NCBI GenBank assembly: GCA_019689695.1
Contig: JADGHA010000137.1
Coordinates: forward strand, 1 to 9,494
DNA length: 9,494 bases
Source: Micromonosporaceae bacterium
Lineage (GTDB): Bacteria > Actinomycetota > Actinomycetes > Mycobacteriales > Micromonosporaceae
Direction of reading: 5' to 3'
This document shows positions 1 to 5,850 of the stretch, in pieces. The notes under the pieces are model-generated. The model ran no database searches, was not told where the DNA came from, and saw only the letters and a list, made by a program, of their open reading frames with translations. How positions within the stretch are numbered: the stretch's first letter is position 1; each line of letters starts with the position of its first letter. The position numbers and the translations under genes were made by a program.

Positions 1-33
1 GTCCTGGGGTTTCGCAACCGCACCGCCCGACAC
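1..33 (-). CDS. possible 5' end of a divergent gene running off the left edge
   Basis: On the minus strand a GTG at 33 opens 11 codons (VSGGAVAKPQD) that reach the window edge without a stop. A purine-rich stretch (AAGGGGGG on the minus strand) lies about 4 bases upstream of the GTG and could be a ribosome binding site. Too little is present to name a product. This is a weak call; the stretch may equally be non-coding. Confidence 0.22.
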   Translation of the reverse strand, partial: MSGGAVAKPQD

Positions 34-79
34 GTGGCCCCCCTTGCCCCCGCCGCCCCTGTCCGGAACTCATTCCGCG

Positions 80-110
80 TTGAAATCAGCGCACGTGATC
101 CCAAGATAGT
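80..110 (+). promoter_or_regulatory. putative promoter of the DinB-like gene
   Basis: TTGAAA at 80-85 (five of six matches to TTGACA) and GATAGT at 105-110 (four of six to TATAAT) are separated by 19 bases, which is longer than the ideal spacing. The stretch is clearly less GC-rich than the flanking genes. It lies between two GGAA/TTCC inverted repeats at 65-76 and 111-121. Inferred from sequence pattern only. Confidence 0.3.
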
Positions 111-211
111 GGAATCGTTCCGGGAAAGTTAACCCTGAAGCGTCGAGTGTGACACGCGAAACGGCGGCTGTGGGGGTGGCGCGCGCCGAGGCGTGCCGGG
201 AGGATGGGCCG

Positions 212-805
212 GTGGATTGGGGCGGTTTGCTCGTCGGCCAGCTGACGTTCTACTGGGACGTGCACCTGTGGCCGCGGCTGCAGGGGCTCACGGACGAGGA
301 GTACCTCTGGGAGCCGGTCGCCGGCTGCTGGAGCCTGCGCCGCGGCGCGGACGGCCGGTGGGCGCTCGACGGTGCGCAGCCGGAGCCGGAACCGGCGCCC
401 GTCACCACAATCGCCTGGCGGATGATGCACGTCGCGGTCGGTTGCTTCACGGTCCGCTCGGCCACATTCTGCCCCGAGCCGGGTGACGTGGCGGCGGGCA
501 TGTGGGATCGGCGCCACATCCCGGCCGACCTGCCCGGGACGGCGGCCGGCGGGTTGGCCTTCCTCGAACAGTCGTACCGCCGATGGCGCGACAACATCGC
601 GGCACTCGACCGGTCGGGCCTGGTCCGGCCGCTCGGCCGCAAGGGCGGGCCGTACGCCAGGGACCCGATGGCGGCGCTCATCGTGCACATCAACCGCGAG
701 GTCATGCACCACGGTGGTGAGATCTGCCTGCTGCGCGACCTCTACCGGGCTCAGCGGGGCTCGGCTACGCCGCCGGCCGCGATCGCCTCGGAGACGCTCG
801 GGTAG
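212..805 (+). CDS. DinB-superfamily (DinB_2) putative metal-dependent protein
   Basis: A protein of about 197 residues with the features of the DinB/YfiT-like four-helix metalloenzyme fold, which despite its name is unrelated to DNA polymerase IV. Visible signs are the N-terminal VDWGGLLVGQLTFYWD...LTDEEYLWEP block, His73 in the second helix (MMHVAVG) and the C-terminal HINREVMHHGGEICLLRDLY block (His159, His166, His167); such histidines usually form the divalent-metal site. Some family members are thiol-dependent transferases, but this substrate is unknown. I set the start at GTG 212 because GGGAGGA at 198-204 sits 7 bases ahead of it and family members begin at this block. A longer reading from GTG 149 adds 21 residues and has no convincing ribosome binding site. 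The 3' end overlaps the convergent STAS gene by 55 bp. Confidence 0.82.
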   Translation: MDWGGLLVGQLTFYWDVHLWPRLQGLTDEEYLWEPVAGCWSLRRGADGRWALDGAQPEPEPAPVTTIAWRMMHVAVGCFTVRSATFCPEPGDVAAGMWDRRHIPADLPGTAAGGLAFLEQSYRRWRDNIAALDRSGLVRPLGRKGGPYARDPMAALIVHINREVMHHGGEICLLRDLYRAQRGSATPPAAIASETLG

Positions 806-1107
806 GTGTGCAACACCTCGACCAGGCCGCTGACCTCCAGGATCCGCTGGACCGCGCGCTGCGGGGCGGCCAGGCGCACCTCGCCACCGGCGGTCTCGCA
901 GCGGTTGCGCGCCCGGACGAAAACGGACAGACCAGTCGAGTCGCAGAACGACACGTCCGCCAGGTCGAAGACCAGGTTGGTGCGCCCGGCGTCGACCAGC
1001 TGGCTGACCTCCTGCTGCAGCTGCGGGGCCGTCGCCATGTCGAGCTCACCGGCGACCGTGACCACAGCCACATCGCCCTGCTGCTCGGTGCTCACCGTCA
1101 ACGACAT
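751..1107 (-). CDS. STAS-domain anti-sigma-factor antagonist (SpoIIAA/RsbV family)
   Basis: A 118-residue protein that is a single STAS domain over its full length, the usual size for the family. It has the typical opening strand (VAVVTVAGELDMATAPQL, about residues 13-30), then FDLADVSFCDSTGLSVFV. The DSTG motif at 56-59 places the phosphoacceptor at Ser57, matching the serine phosphorylated by RsbW/SpoIIAB-type kinases. In the known mechanism the unphosphorylated form binds the anti-sigma kinase and frees its sigma factor. The ATG at 1107 is well supported by GGGAGGTGG on the minus strand (1119-1111), about 6 bases away. No kinase or sigma gene adjoins it; the nearest candidate partner here is the fused kinase/phosphatase at 5851-7941. 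Its last 55 bp overlap the DinB-like gene in the opposite direction. Confidence 0.93.
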   Translation of the reverse strand: MSLTVSTEQQGDVAVVTVAGELDMATAPQLQQEVSQLVDAGRTNLVFDLADVSFCDSTGLSVFVRARNRCETAGGEVRLAAPQRAVQRILEVSGLVEVLHTYPSVSEAIAAGGVAEPR

Positions 1108-1111
1108 CGGC

Positions 1112-1119
1112 CACCTCCC
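1112..1119 (-). promoter_or_regulatory. strong ribosome binding site of the STAS gene
   Basis: GGGAGGTG on the minus strand, close to the full anti-16S consensus, lies about 6 bases before the ATG at 1107. It fixes the start of the STAS gene and contrasts with the dehydratase on the other side of this 139-bp divergent region, which has no such site. Confidence 0.7.
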
Positions 1120-1210
1120 GTACCTGCTCGCACGCTACCGCACGAAGCTCGCCCGTGCTCTTGTCCGCGCCACCCCGGTCACCGATGACCGCGGAGCGTG
1201 ACATCCGCTC

Positions 1211-1240
1211 GTTACCCGGCCAGGCGCCGGGCAGTACGTT
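1211..1240 (+). promoter_or_regulatory. putative promoter for a leaderless dehydratase transcript
   Basis: TACGTT at 1235-1240 fits the actinobacterial TANNNT -10 element and ends 6 bases before the GTG start at 1247, so transcription would begin at or next to the start codon. A weak -35 candidate (TTACCC, 1212-1217) is 17 bases upstream. No Shine-Dalgarno sequence precedes the GTG. Inferred from spacing. Confidence 0.42.
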
Positions 1241-1246
1241 TTCCGG

Positions 1247-2209
1247 GTGGACCTGGTCGGGCTCGACGACATCCAAGCGGCGGCGGAGAACATCCGGGGC
1301 GTGGCGGTGCGCACCCCCTTGCTGCCGTGGCTGGACGGTGACCGCACCCTGGGGCGGCGCTCTCCGGGCGTACTCCTGAAGCCGGAGAACCTGCAGCCGA
1401 CCGGCGCGTTCAAGGTGCGCGGGGCGCGGCACGCGGTGGCCTGCCTGCCGGAGGCGCGCCGGGCGGCCGGCGTCGTCACGCACTCGTCGGGCAACCACGG
1501 CCAGGCCCTGGCGTACGCGGCCCGCGCCTTCGGGGTGCCCTGCGTGGTGGTGATGCCGGACGTGGCGCCGCCGGTGAAGGTCGCCGCGACCAGGGCACTC
1601 GGCGCCGAGGTGGTGCTGGTCCCGCCGGCCGAACGGCTGGCCCGCATGCAGCAGCTGGTCGCGTCCCGCGGCCTCAGCCCGATACCGCCGTACGACCACC
1701 GGGATGTGATCGCCGGCCAGGGCACCGTCGGCCTGGAGATCGTCCAGGATCTGTCCGACGTGGACGTGGTGCTGGTGCCGGTCGGCGGCGGCGGGCTCGC
1801 CGCCGGGGTGGCGACCGCGGTCAAGGCGCTGCGCCCGTCGGCCGCGGTGGTGGGGGTGGAGCCGGAGCTGGCCGCGGACGCGCGGGACAGCCTCGCCGCG
1901 GGGACCGTGGTGACGTGGCCGGTGGAGCGGGCGTACCAGACCATCGCCGACGCCCTGCGCACCCCCTTGTCGGAGCTGACCTTGGCGCACCTGAGCGCCC
2001 GGCTCGACGACATCCTCACCGTCTCCGACGACGAGATCCGCGACGCGGTCGGGCGCCTGGCCCGCTCCGCCCGGCTGGTGGCCGAGCCGGGCGGAGCGGC
2101 GGCGGTCGCCGCGTACCTGCATCACCGCGCGTCGCTGCCGGCCGGGCGTACCGTGGCCGTGGTCAGCGGCGGCAACATCGACCCGCAGCTGCTCCGCTCG
2201 TTGCTCTAG
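1247..2209 (+). CDS. PLP-dependent threonine/serine dehydratase (TdcB/serine racemase-like)
   Basis: A 320-residue fold-type II PLP enzyme that probably deaminates L-threonine or L-serine to the 2-oxo acid and ammonia in the cytosol. Key sites are visible: PTGAFKVRGA with the PLP lysine at Lys56, SSGNHGQ at 80-86 (substrate and cofactor contact), the tetraglycine loop GGGGL at 180-184 that holds the PLP phosphate, and SGGN at 307-310 near the C-terminus. Length fits the short catabolic dehydratase or serine racemase type; there is no C-terminal ACT-like regulatory domain as in biosynthetic IlvA, so isoleucine feedback control is not expected. The two activities cannot be told apart here. The GTG start has no ribosome binding site and looks leaderless. 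The stop codon interlocks with that of the convergent peptidase gene. Confidence 0.92.
   Translation: MDLVGLDDIQAAAENIRGVAVRTPLLPWLDGDRTLGRRSPGVLLKPENLQPTGAFKVRGARHAVACLPEARRAAGVVTHSSGNHGQALAYAARAFGVPCVVVMPDVAPPVKVAATRALGAEVVLVPPAERLARMQQLVASRGLSPIPPYDHRDVIAGQGTVGLEIVQDLSDVDVVLVPVGGGGLAAGVATAVKALRPSAAVVGVEPELAADARDSLAAGTVVTWPVERAYQTIADALRTPLSELTLAHLSARLDDILTVSDDEIRDAVGRLARSARLVAEPGGAAAVAAYLHHRASLPAGRTVAVVSGGNIDPQLLRSLL
2206..2209. other. CTAG shared by two convergent stop codons
   Basis: The self-complementary CTAG supplies TAG on the plus strand (2207-2209) for the dehydratase and TAG on the minus strand (2208-2206) for the peptidase. There is no intergenic space, so no terminator can lie between the two genes. 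Confidence 0.95.
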
Positions 2210-4278
2210 TCGCCGATGCCGAGGCGGTCGAGGATCCAGGCGGTGACGAACGCCTCCTCCCGCCAGGCGTCGTAGCGGCCGCTCGGCCCGCCGTGCCCCG
2301 CCTCCAGTTCGGTCTTCAGCAGGTACGCCCCCTGCGGCGCGACCGCCCGCAGCCGGGCGATCCACTTCGCCGGCTCGTGGTAGAGCACCCGGGTGTCGTT
2401 GAGGCTGGTGACCGCGAGGATCGGGGGGTAGTCCACTGCGGACACGTTCTCGTACGGCGAGTACGACTTCATGTAGGCGTACACCTCGGCCGACTCCAGC
2501 GGGTTGCCCCACTCCTCCCACTCGGTGACGGTCAACGGCAGCGACGGGTCGAGGATGGTGTTCAGCGGGTCGACGAACGGCACCTGGGCCACGATCCCGG
2601 CGAAGGCCTCCGGGGCGAGGTTGGCCACCGCGCCCATCAGCAGCCCGCCGGCCGAGCCGCCCCGGGCGACCAGCCGGTCCGGCGCGGTCCAGCCCGCCTT
2701 CACCAGGTGCCGGGCGCACGCCACGAAGTCGGTGAAGGTGTTCTTCTTGGCCAGCAGCTTGCCCTCGGTGTACCAGCGCCGCCCCAGCTCCCCGCCGCCA
2801 CGCACGTGCGCGATAGCGAAGGTCACCCCACGCTCCAGCAAGGACAGTCGGGGGATCGAGAACCACGGGTCCAGGCTGGTTTCGTACGAGCCGTAGCCGT
2901 AGAGCAGGCACGGCACCGAACCGTCGCGCGGGGCGCCGGCGCGGCAGACGATCGAGATCGGCACCCGGGTGCCGTCGTCGGCCACCGCCCACTCCCGGTG
3001 CTGTTCGTACCGGGCCGGGTCGTAGCCGCCCAGGACCGGCTTCTGCTTGCGCAGCACCAGCTGTCGGGTGCTCAGGTCGTAGTCGTAGATCGAGTCCGGC
3101 GTGACCAGTGACGCGTAGTGCAGGCGGATCGAGCCGGTGTCGTACTCCGGGTTGGCGTCCAGGCCCACGCTGTAGATGGGCTCTGGGAAGGAGATGTCGT
3201 ACGGCGCGCCACCGTCGACGGGCAGCACCCGCAGCGCGGTCAGCCCGTCCCGGCGCAGCGAGACCACCAGGTGCGAGGCGAACGCGTCCACCGACTCCAG
3301 GCGGGTCCCGGGCGTGTGCTCGATGAGGGTGGTCCATGGCCCGGGGTCGTCGGCCGGGGTGTACGCGAGCGCGAAGTCCTCCGCGCCGTCGTTGTGCAGG
3401 ATCAGCAGCCGGTCACCCTGGTGCTCGACCGAGTACTCCACGCCCTGCCGCCGCGGCGCGACCACCCGCGGCGCGGCGGCGGGCGCGTCGGCCGGGATCA
3501 GCCGCACCTCGCTGGTGACCTTGCTGTGCAGGTCGATCAGGATGAACCGCTCCGAGCGGCTGAGCGACACACTCACCCAGAACCGCTCGTCGGCCTCTTC
3601 GTGCACCACGACGTCCTCGGTGGCCGGGGTGCCCACGGTGTGCCGCCAGACCCGGTACGGCCGCCAGGCGTCGTCCACGGTCAGGTAGAACAGCGTCGAC
3701 CCGTCCGCCGACCATGCCGTGCCGTAGAAGGTTCCCGGCACCTGGTCGGGCAGCACCTCGCCGGTGTCCAGGTCCTTGATCTGCAGGGTGAACCGCTCGT
3801 CGCCGGTGAAGTCGGTGGAGTACGCCAGCCGCCGGCCGTCCGGGCTGACGTCGAAGGTGCCCAGCGCGAAAAAGTCATGCCCCTCGGCCAGCTCGTTGCC
3901 GTCCAGCAGCACCTGCTCGCCGGGCAGCGGCGTGCCCTCCGCTGTGGACGGTGGATCGACCTCACCGGGCCGCACCTCCCGGCGGCAGTGGATGGCGTAC
4001 TGCTGGCCCTCCACCGTGCGCGTGTAGTACCAGTACCTGCCCTTCCGGCTGGGGACGGACAGGTCGGTCTCCTTGGTCCGCTTCTTGATCTCGCCGAATA
4101 CCTGCTCGCGCAGTGCCGCCAGGTGTGCGGTGGCCGCCTCGGTGTGCGCGTTCTCGGCCTTGAGGTAGGCGATGGTGTCTGGGTCGTCCTTGTTGGCCAG
4201 CCACGCGTACTCGTCGACCACGGTGTCCCCGTGGTGCGTGCGCTCGGTCGGGATCCGCTTCGCGGTAGGCGCTGTCAC
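2206..4278 (-). CDS. ptrB: oligopeptidase B-type S9 serine peptidase
   Basis: A 690-residue S9A (prolyl oligopeptidase family) peptidase; E. coli oligopeptidase B is of nearly the same length. An N-terminal beta-propeller domain (about 5-410, starting KRIPTERTHHGDTVVDEYAWL) precedes the alpha/beta-hydrolase domain. The catalytic triad is Ser542 in RGGSAGG, Asp628 in SLNDTRV and His662 in EAGHGG. TEWEEWGNP (Glu586, Glu588, Glu589) matches the acidic S1 motif that gives oligopeptidase B its preference for cleavage after Arg/Lys, rather than after Pro. With no signal peptide it should be cytosolic and act on short peptides. I chose GTG 4278, since a TAACGT -10-like hexamer sits 7 bases upstream; GTG 4287, three codons earlier, is equally in frame. 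The frame stays open to an ATG at 4509, but that extension lies in lower-GC regulatory sequence and overlaps the next gene. Confidence 0.93.
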   Translation of the reverse strand: MTAPTAKRIPTERTHHGDTVVDEYAWLANKDDPDTIAYLKAENAHTEAATAHLAALREQVFGEIKKRTKETDLSVPSRKGRYWYYTRTVEGQQYAIHCRREVRPGEVDPPSTAEGTPLPGEQVLLDGNELAEGHDFFALGTFDVSPDGRRLAYSTDFTGDERFTLQIKDLDTGEVLPDQVPGTFYGTAWSADGSTLFYLTVDDAWRPYRVWRHTVGTPATEDVVVHEEADERFWVSVSLSRSERFILIDLHSKVTSEVRLIPADAPAAAPRVVAPRRQGVEYSVEHQGDRLLILHNDGAEDFALAYTPADDPGPWTTLIEHTPGTRLESVDAFASHLVVSLRRDGLTALRVLPVDGGAPYDISFPEPIYSVGLDANPEYDTGSIRLHYASLVTPDSIYDYDLSTRQLVLRKQKPVLGGYDPARYEQHREWAVADDGTRVPISIVCRAGAPRDGSVPCLLYGYGSYETSLDPWFSIPRLSLLERGVTFAIAHVRGGGELGRRWYTEGKLLAKKNTFTDFVACARHLVKAGWTAPDRLVARGGSAGGLLMGAVANLAPEAFAGIVAQVPFVDPLNTILDPSLPLTVTEWEEWGNPLESAEVYAYMKSYSPYENVSAVDYPPILAVTSLNDTRVLYHEPAKWIARLRAVAPQGAYLLKTELEAGHGGPSGRYDAWREEAFVTAWILDRLGIGD

Positions 4279-4285
4279 GGTGGTC

Positions 4286-4291
4286 ACGTTA
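4286..4291 (-). promoter_or_regulatory. putative -10 element for a leaderless peptidase transcript
   Basis: TAACGT on the minus strand fits TANNNT and lies 7 bases before GTG 4278. No Shine-Dalgarno sequence precedes either candidate GTG (4278 or 4287), which supports a leaderless start. No clear -35 was found. Confidence 0.3.
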
Positions 4292-4327
4292 TCGGACGCC
4301 GCGGGGCGGGAATCCCCGGTATCGTGC

Positions 4328-4350
4328 GCGAAGTCATCGATGTTATTCGC
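4328..4350. promoter_or_regulatory. imperfect palindrome, candidate operator
   Basis: GCGAA (4328-4332) and TTCGC (4346-4350) flank the perfect 8-bp palindrome CATCGATG (4335-4342), giving a 23-bp imperfect dyad. It lies about 50 bp upstream of the peptidase start and just upstream of the putative oxidoreductase promoter, where it could serve either gene. The binding protein is not identifiable. Confidence 0.33.
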
Positions 4351-4359
4351 TGCGTAACA

Positions 4360-4389
4360 TTGCCGGGGGTGCTCGAACATATGTACGTT
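4360..4389 (+). promoter_or_regulatory. putative promoter of the FAD-linked oxidoreductase gene
   Basis: TTGCCG at 4360-4365 and TACGTT at 4384-4389 are spaced by 18 bases, a good fit to an actinobacterial housekeeping-type promoter. Transcription would start near 4396, leaving an untranslated leader of about 95 bases that contains the inverted repeats described separately. Inferred from motifs. Confidence 0.42.
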
Positions 4390-4406
4390 AGCTCTTCGTG
4401 CGAGAT

Positions 4407-4442
4407 CTGCAAAGATAGCCCCTTGCAGTTGATCCATTGCAG
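4407..4442. promoter_or_regulatory. CTGCAA-N10-TTGCAG inverted repeat plus an extra TTGCAG half-site
   Basis: CTGCAA (4407-4412) and TTGCAG (4423-4428) form a perfect dyad with a 10-bp spacer; a further TTGCAG at 4437-4442 is a direct repeat 14 bp on. GATC also occurs at 4404-4407 and 4431-4434. It sits just downstream of the putative oxidoreductase promoter, a common place for a repressor site. A leader RNA hairpin is the alternative. Confidence 0.35.
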
Positions 4443-4443
4443 A

Positions 4444-4480
4444 GCGTACGGAAGGGTTAGTCGCCGGATGTCCGTATCGC
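4444..4480 (+). promoter_or_regulatory. leader hairpin abutting the oxidoreductase ribosome binding site
   Basis: GCGTACGGA (4444-4452) pairs with TCCGTATCGC (4471-4480) over 9 base pairs with one bulged T (4477), around an 18-base loop. The 3' arm ends directly before the GAGGAG ribosome binding site at 4481-4486, so folding could affect ribosome access. Seen by eye; stability was not computed. Confidence 0.3.
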
Positions 4481-4490
4481 GAGGAGACTG

Positions 4491-5750
4491 ATGGTCCCGA
4501 GTCGCACACCCGCGAACGACACCGTACTGCCCGAGCTGATCGCCATCTGCGGCCCTGGCTTCGCCCGCCCGGCCGGACCCGGTGACACCGTGGCCGACGT
4601 TCCGGCCCGCTGGGTGGCCGCGCCGGGCAGCGTGTCTGCAGTCACCGAGACCATGCGGCTGGCCGCCCGGCACCGGCTGGCCGTGGTGCCCCGCGGCGCC
4701 GGCTCCAAGCTGGACTGGGGCAGCCCGCCGACCCGGGTGGACCTGGTCCTGGACACCGGCCGGCTGGCCGGTATCCGGCACCACTCGACGGACGGCCTGG
4801 TCGCCGAGGCCGGCGCGGGCACGCCGCTGCGCGCGGCCCAGTCGGTGCTGGCCAGGGCTGGCCAGCGTCTGGCGCTCGACCCGGCCTCGGTGGACGCGAC
4901 CGTCGGTGGCGTGATCGCGGCCGACGAGGCCGGCCCGCTGCGGCACCGCTACGGCGCACCGCGCGAGCAGCTGGTCGGGGTCAGCTACGTGGGCGCGGAC
5001 GGGACGCTGACCAGCACCACGGGCCGCGTCGCCCGCACCTCGACCGGGCAGGACGTGGCGCGCCTGCTGTTCGGCTCGAACGGCGCGCTCGGGGTGCTGG
5101 TCTCCGCCACGTTCCGGGTCCATCCGGTGCCGGCCGCCCGCTGCTGGGTGTCCCGCTCGGTGTGGACCCCGCTCGAGGTGCACGATCTGGTCGGCGAGGC
5201 GCTCGCCGGGCAGCTGGCGCCAGCCGCGGTCGAGGTGGACCTGCCGGGCAGCAGCGGCACCCTCAGCATCCTGCTGGAGGGTCGCCCGGCGCGCGTCGAC
5301 GCCCGCGCCCAGCAGGCCGCGGCGGTGCTGCGCGGCGACGCCTGGATCTCCGCCGCCCCACCGCCGTGGTGGGGGCGGTACCCGTTCGCCCCCGGCGAGG
5401 TGGCGCTCAAGCTCGCCGTCCCGATCTCGGACCTGCACGCCGTGGTGTACGCGCTACGGGACGCGGCCGGCACGACGGTTCCGGTCCGCGGCAGCGCCGG
5501 CGTCGGTGTGGTGTACGCGGCGCTGCCGGGCCACACGCCGCCGGAACGGCTCGCGGCGGTGCTCGAAGCGGTCCGGGGCGTGCTGATGGCCCGGGGCGGC
5601 TCCTGCGTGGTGCTGTCCGCGCCGCCGGCGCTGCGGGCGGCGGTCGATGTCTGGGGCGACGTGGGTGGGCTCGCCCTGCTCCGCCAGCTCAAGCGGCGCT
5701 TCGATCCGGAGGGCCGGCTCGCTCCCGGCCGCTTCATCGGCGGCCTCTGA
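4491..5750 (+). CDS. FAD-binding (PCMH-type) oxidoreductase, GlcE-like
   Basis: A 419-residue protein of the vanillyl-alcohol-oxidase flavin superfamily, most like the GlcE subunit of glycolate oxidase. The FAD-binding half covers about residues 35-215: VVPRGAGSKLDWG (65-77) is the pyrophosphate-binding loop, and DPASVDATVGGVIAADEAGP (130-149) then HRYGAPREQLVGV contact the flavin. The C-terminal half ends in LKRRFDPEGRLAPGRF (400-415), the usual closing motif of this family. It probably oxidises a 2-hydroxy acid or a related alcohol, but the substrate cannot be read from sequence. No GlcD or iron-sulfur GlcF partner lies next to it in this window, since the gene is flanked by opposite-strand genes, so it is a solo GlcE-type protein. 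The ATG is set by GAGGAG at 4481-4486, four bases upstream. Confidence 0.88.
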   Translation: MVPSRTPANDTVLPELIAICGPGFARPAGPGDTVADVPARWVAAPGSVSAVTETMRLAARHRLAVVPRGAGSKLDWGSPPTRVDLVLDTGRLAGIRHHSTDGLVAEAGAGTPLRAAQSVLARAGQRLALDPASVDATVGGVIAADEAGPLRHRYGAPREQLVGVSYVGADGTLTSTTGRVARTSTGQDVARLLFGSNGALGVLVSATFRVHPVPAARCWVSRSVWTPLEVHDLVGEALAGQLAPAAVEVDLPGSSGTLSILLEGRPARVDARAQQAAAVLRGDAWISAAPPPWWGRYPFAPGEVALKLAVPISDLHAVVYALRDAAGTTVPVRGSAGVGVVYAALPGHTPPERLAAVLEAVRGVLMARGGSCVVLSAPPALRAAVDVWGDVGGLALLRQLKRRFDPEGRLAPGRFIGGL

Positions 5751-5760
5751 GTTGTCACGC

Positions 5761-5850
5761 TGATGGTCAAGCGCCGGCTTGACCATCATGCCTGGGTCAA
5801 AGCGGCGGCTTGACCGTCAGCCCCTGGTCAAGCGCCGGCTTGACCAAGGG
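5761..5850. repeat. three tandem copies of a hairpin palindrome, likely bidirectional terminator
   Basis: The 100 bp between two convergent genes is almost filled by three hairpins at 30-31 bp spacing. Copy 1 (5761-5788) has perfect 12-bp arms around a GCCG loop, with core GGTCAAGCGCCGGCTTGACC. Copy 3 (5821-5850) repeats the same core with one extra base each side, 22 bp identical to copy 1, and three further G-C pairs beyond one mismatch. Copy 2 (5795-5815) is a diverged version with an inserted A and altered loop. Copy 3 ends at the base before the phosphatase stop codon. There is no T-tract, which is common for actinobacterial terminators. All arms can cross-pair. It could also be a REP-like dispersed element. 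Confidence 0.8.

Noticed and set aside
86..712. Open reading frame of 208 codons on the minus strand opposite the DinB-like gene
   Set aside because: An antisense shadow. The plus frame has the DinB motifs and a good ribosome binding site.
212..805. Reading the DinB-like protein as a DNA-repair polymerase
   Set aside because: DinB of this superfamily (Bacillus-type, damage-inducible metalloprotein) is unrelated to DNA polymerase IV. No polymerase motifs are present.
1046..3337. Open reading frame of 763 codons on the minus strand spanning the dehydratase and part of the peptidase
   Set aside because: It crosses two genes with clear catalytic motifs in other frames, and its product is low-complexity with no family features.
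3118..4491. Open reading frame of 457 codons on the plus strand opposite the peptidase
   Set aside because: A shadow of the peptidase gene with low-complexity composition and no domain. Only its last part (4381-4491) lies outside that gene, and it is discussed as a doubtful upstream ORF.
4279..4509. 77-residue N-terminal extension of the peptidase up to ATG 4509
   Set aside because: The extension falls in lower-GC sequence with regulatory symmetry, overlaps the start of the oxidoreductase gene, and precedes the normal N-terminus of oligopeptidase B proteins.
5761..5850. CRISPR array
   Set aside because: The three repeats are near-complete hairpins with only about 8-11 bp between cores, no spacers of usable length and no cas gene nearby.
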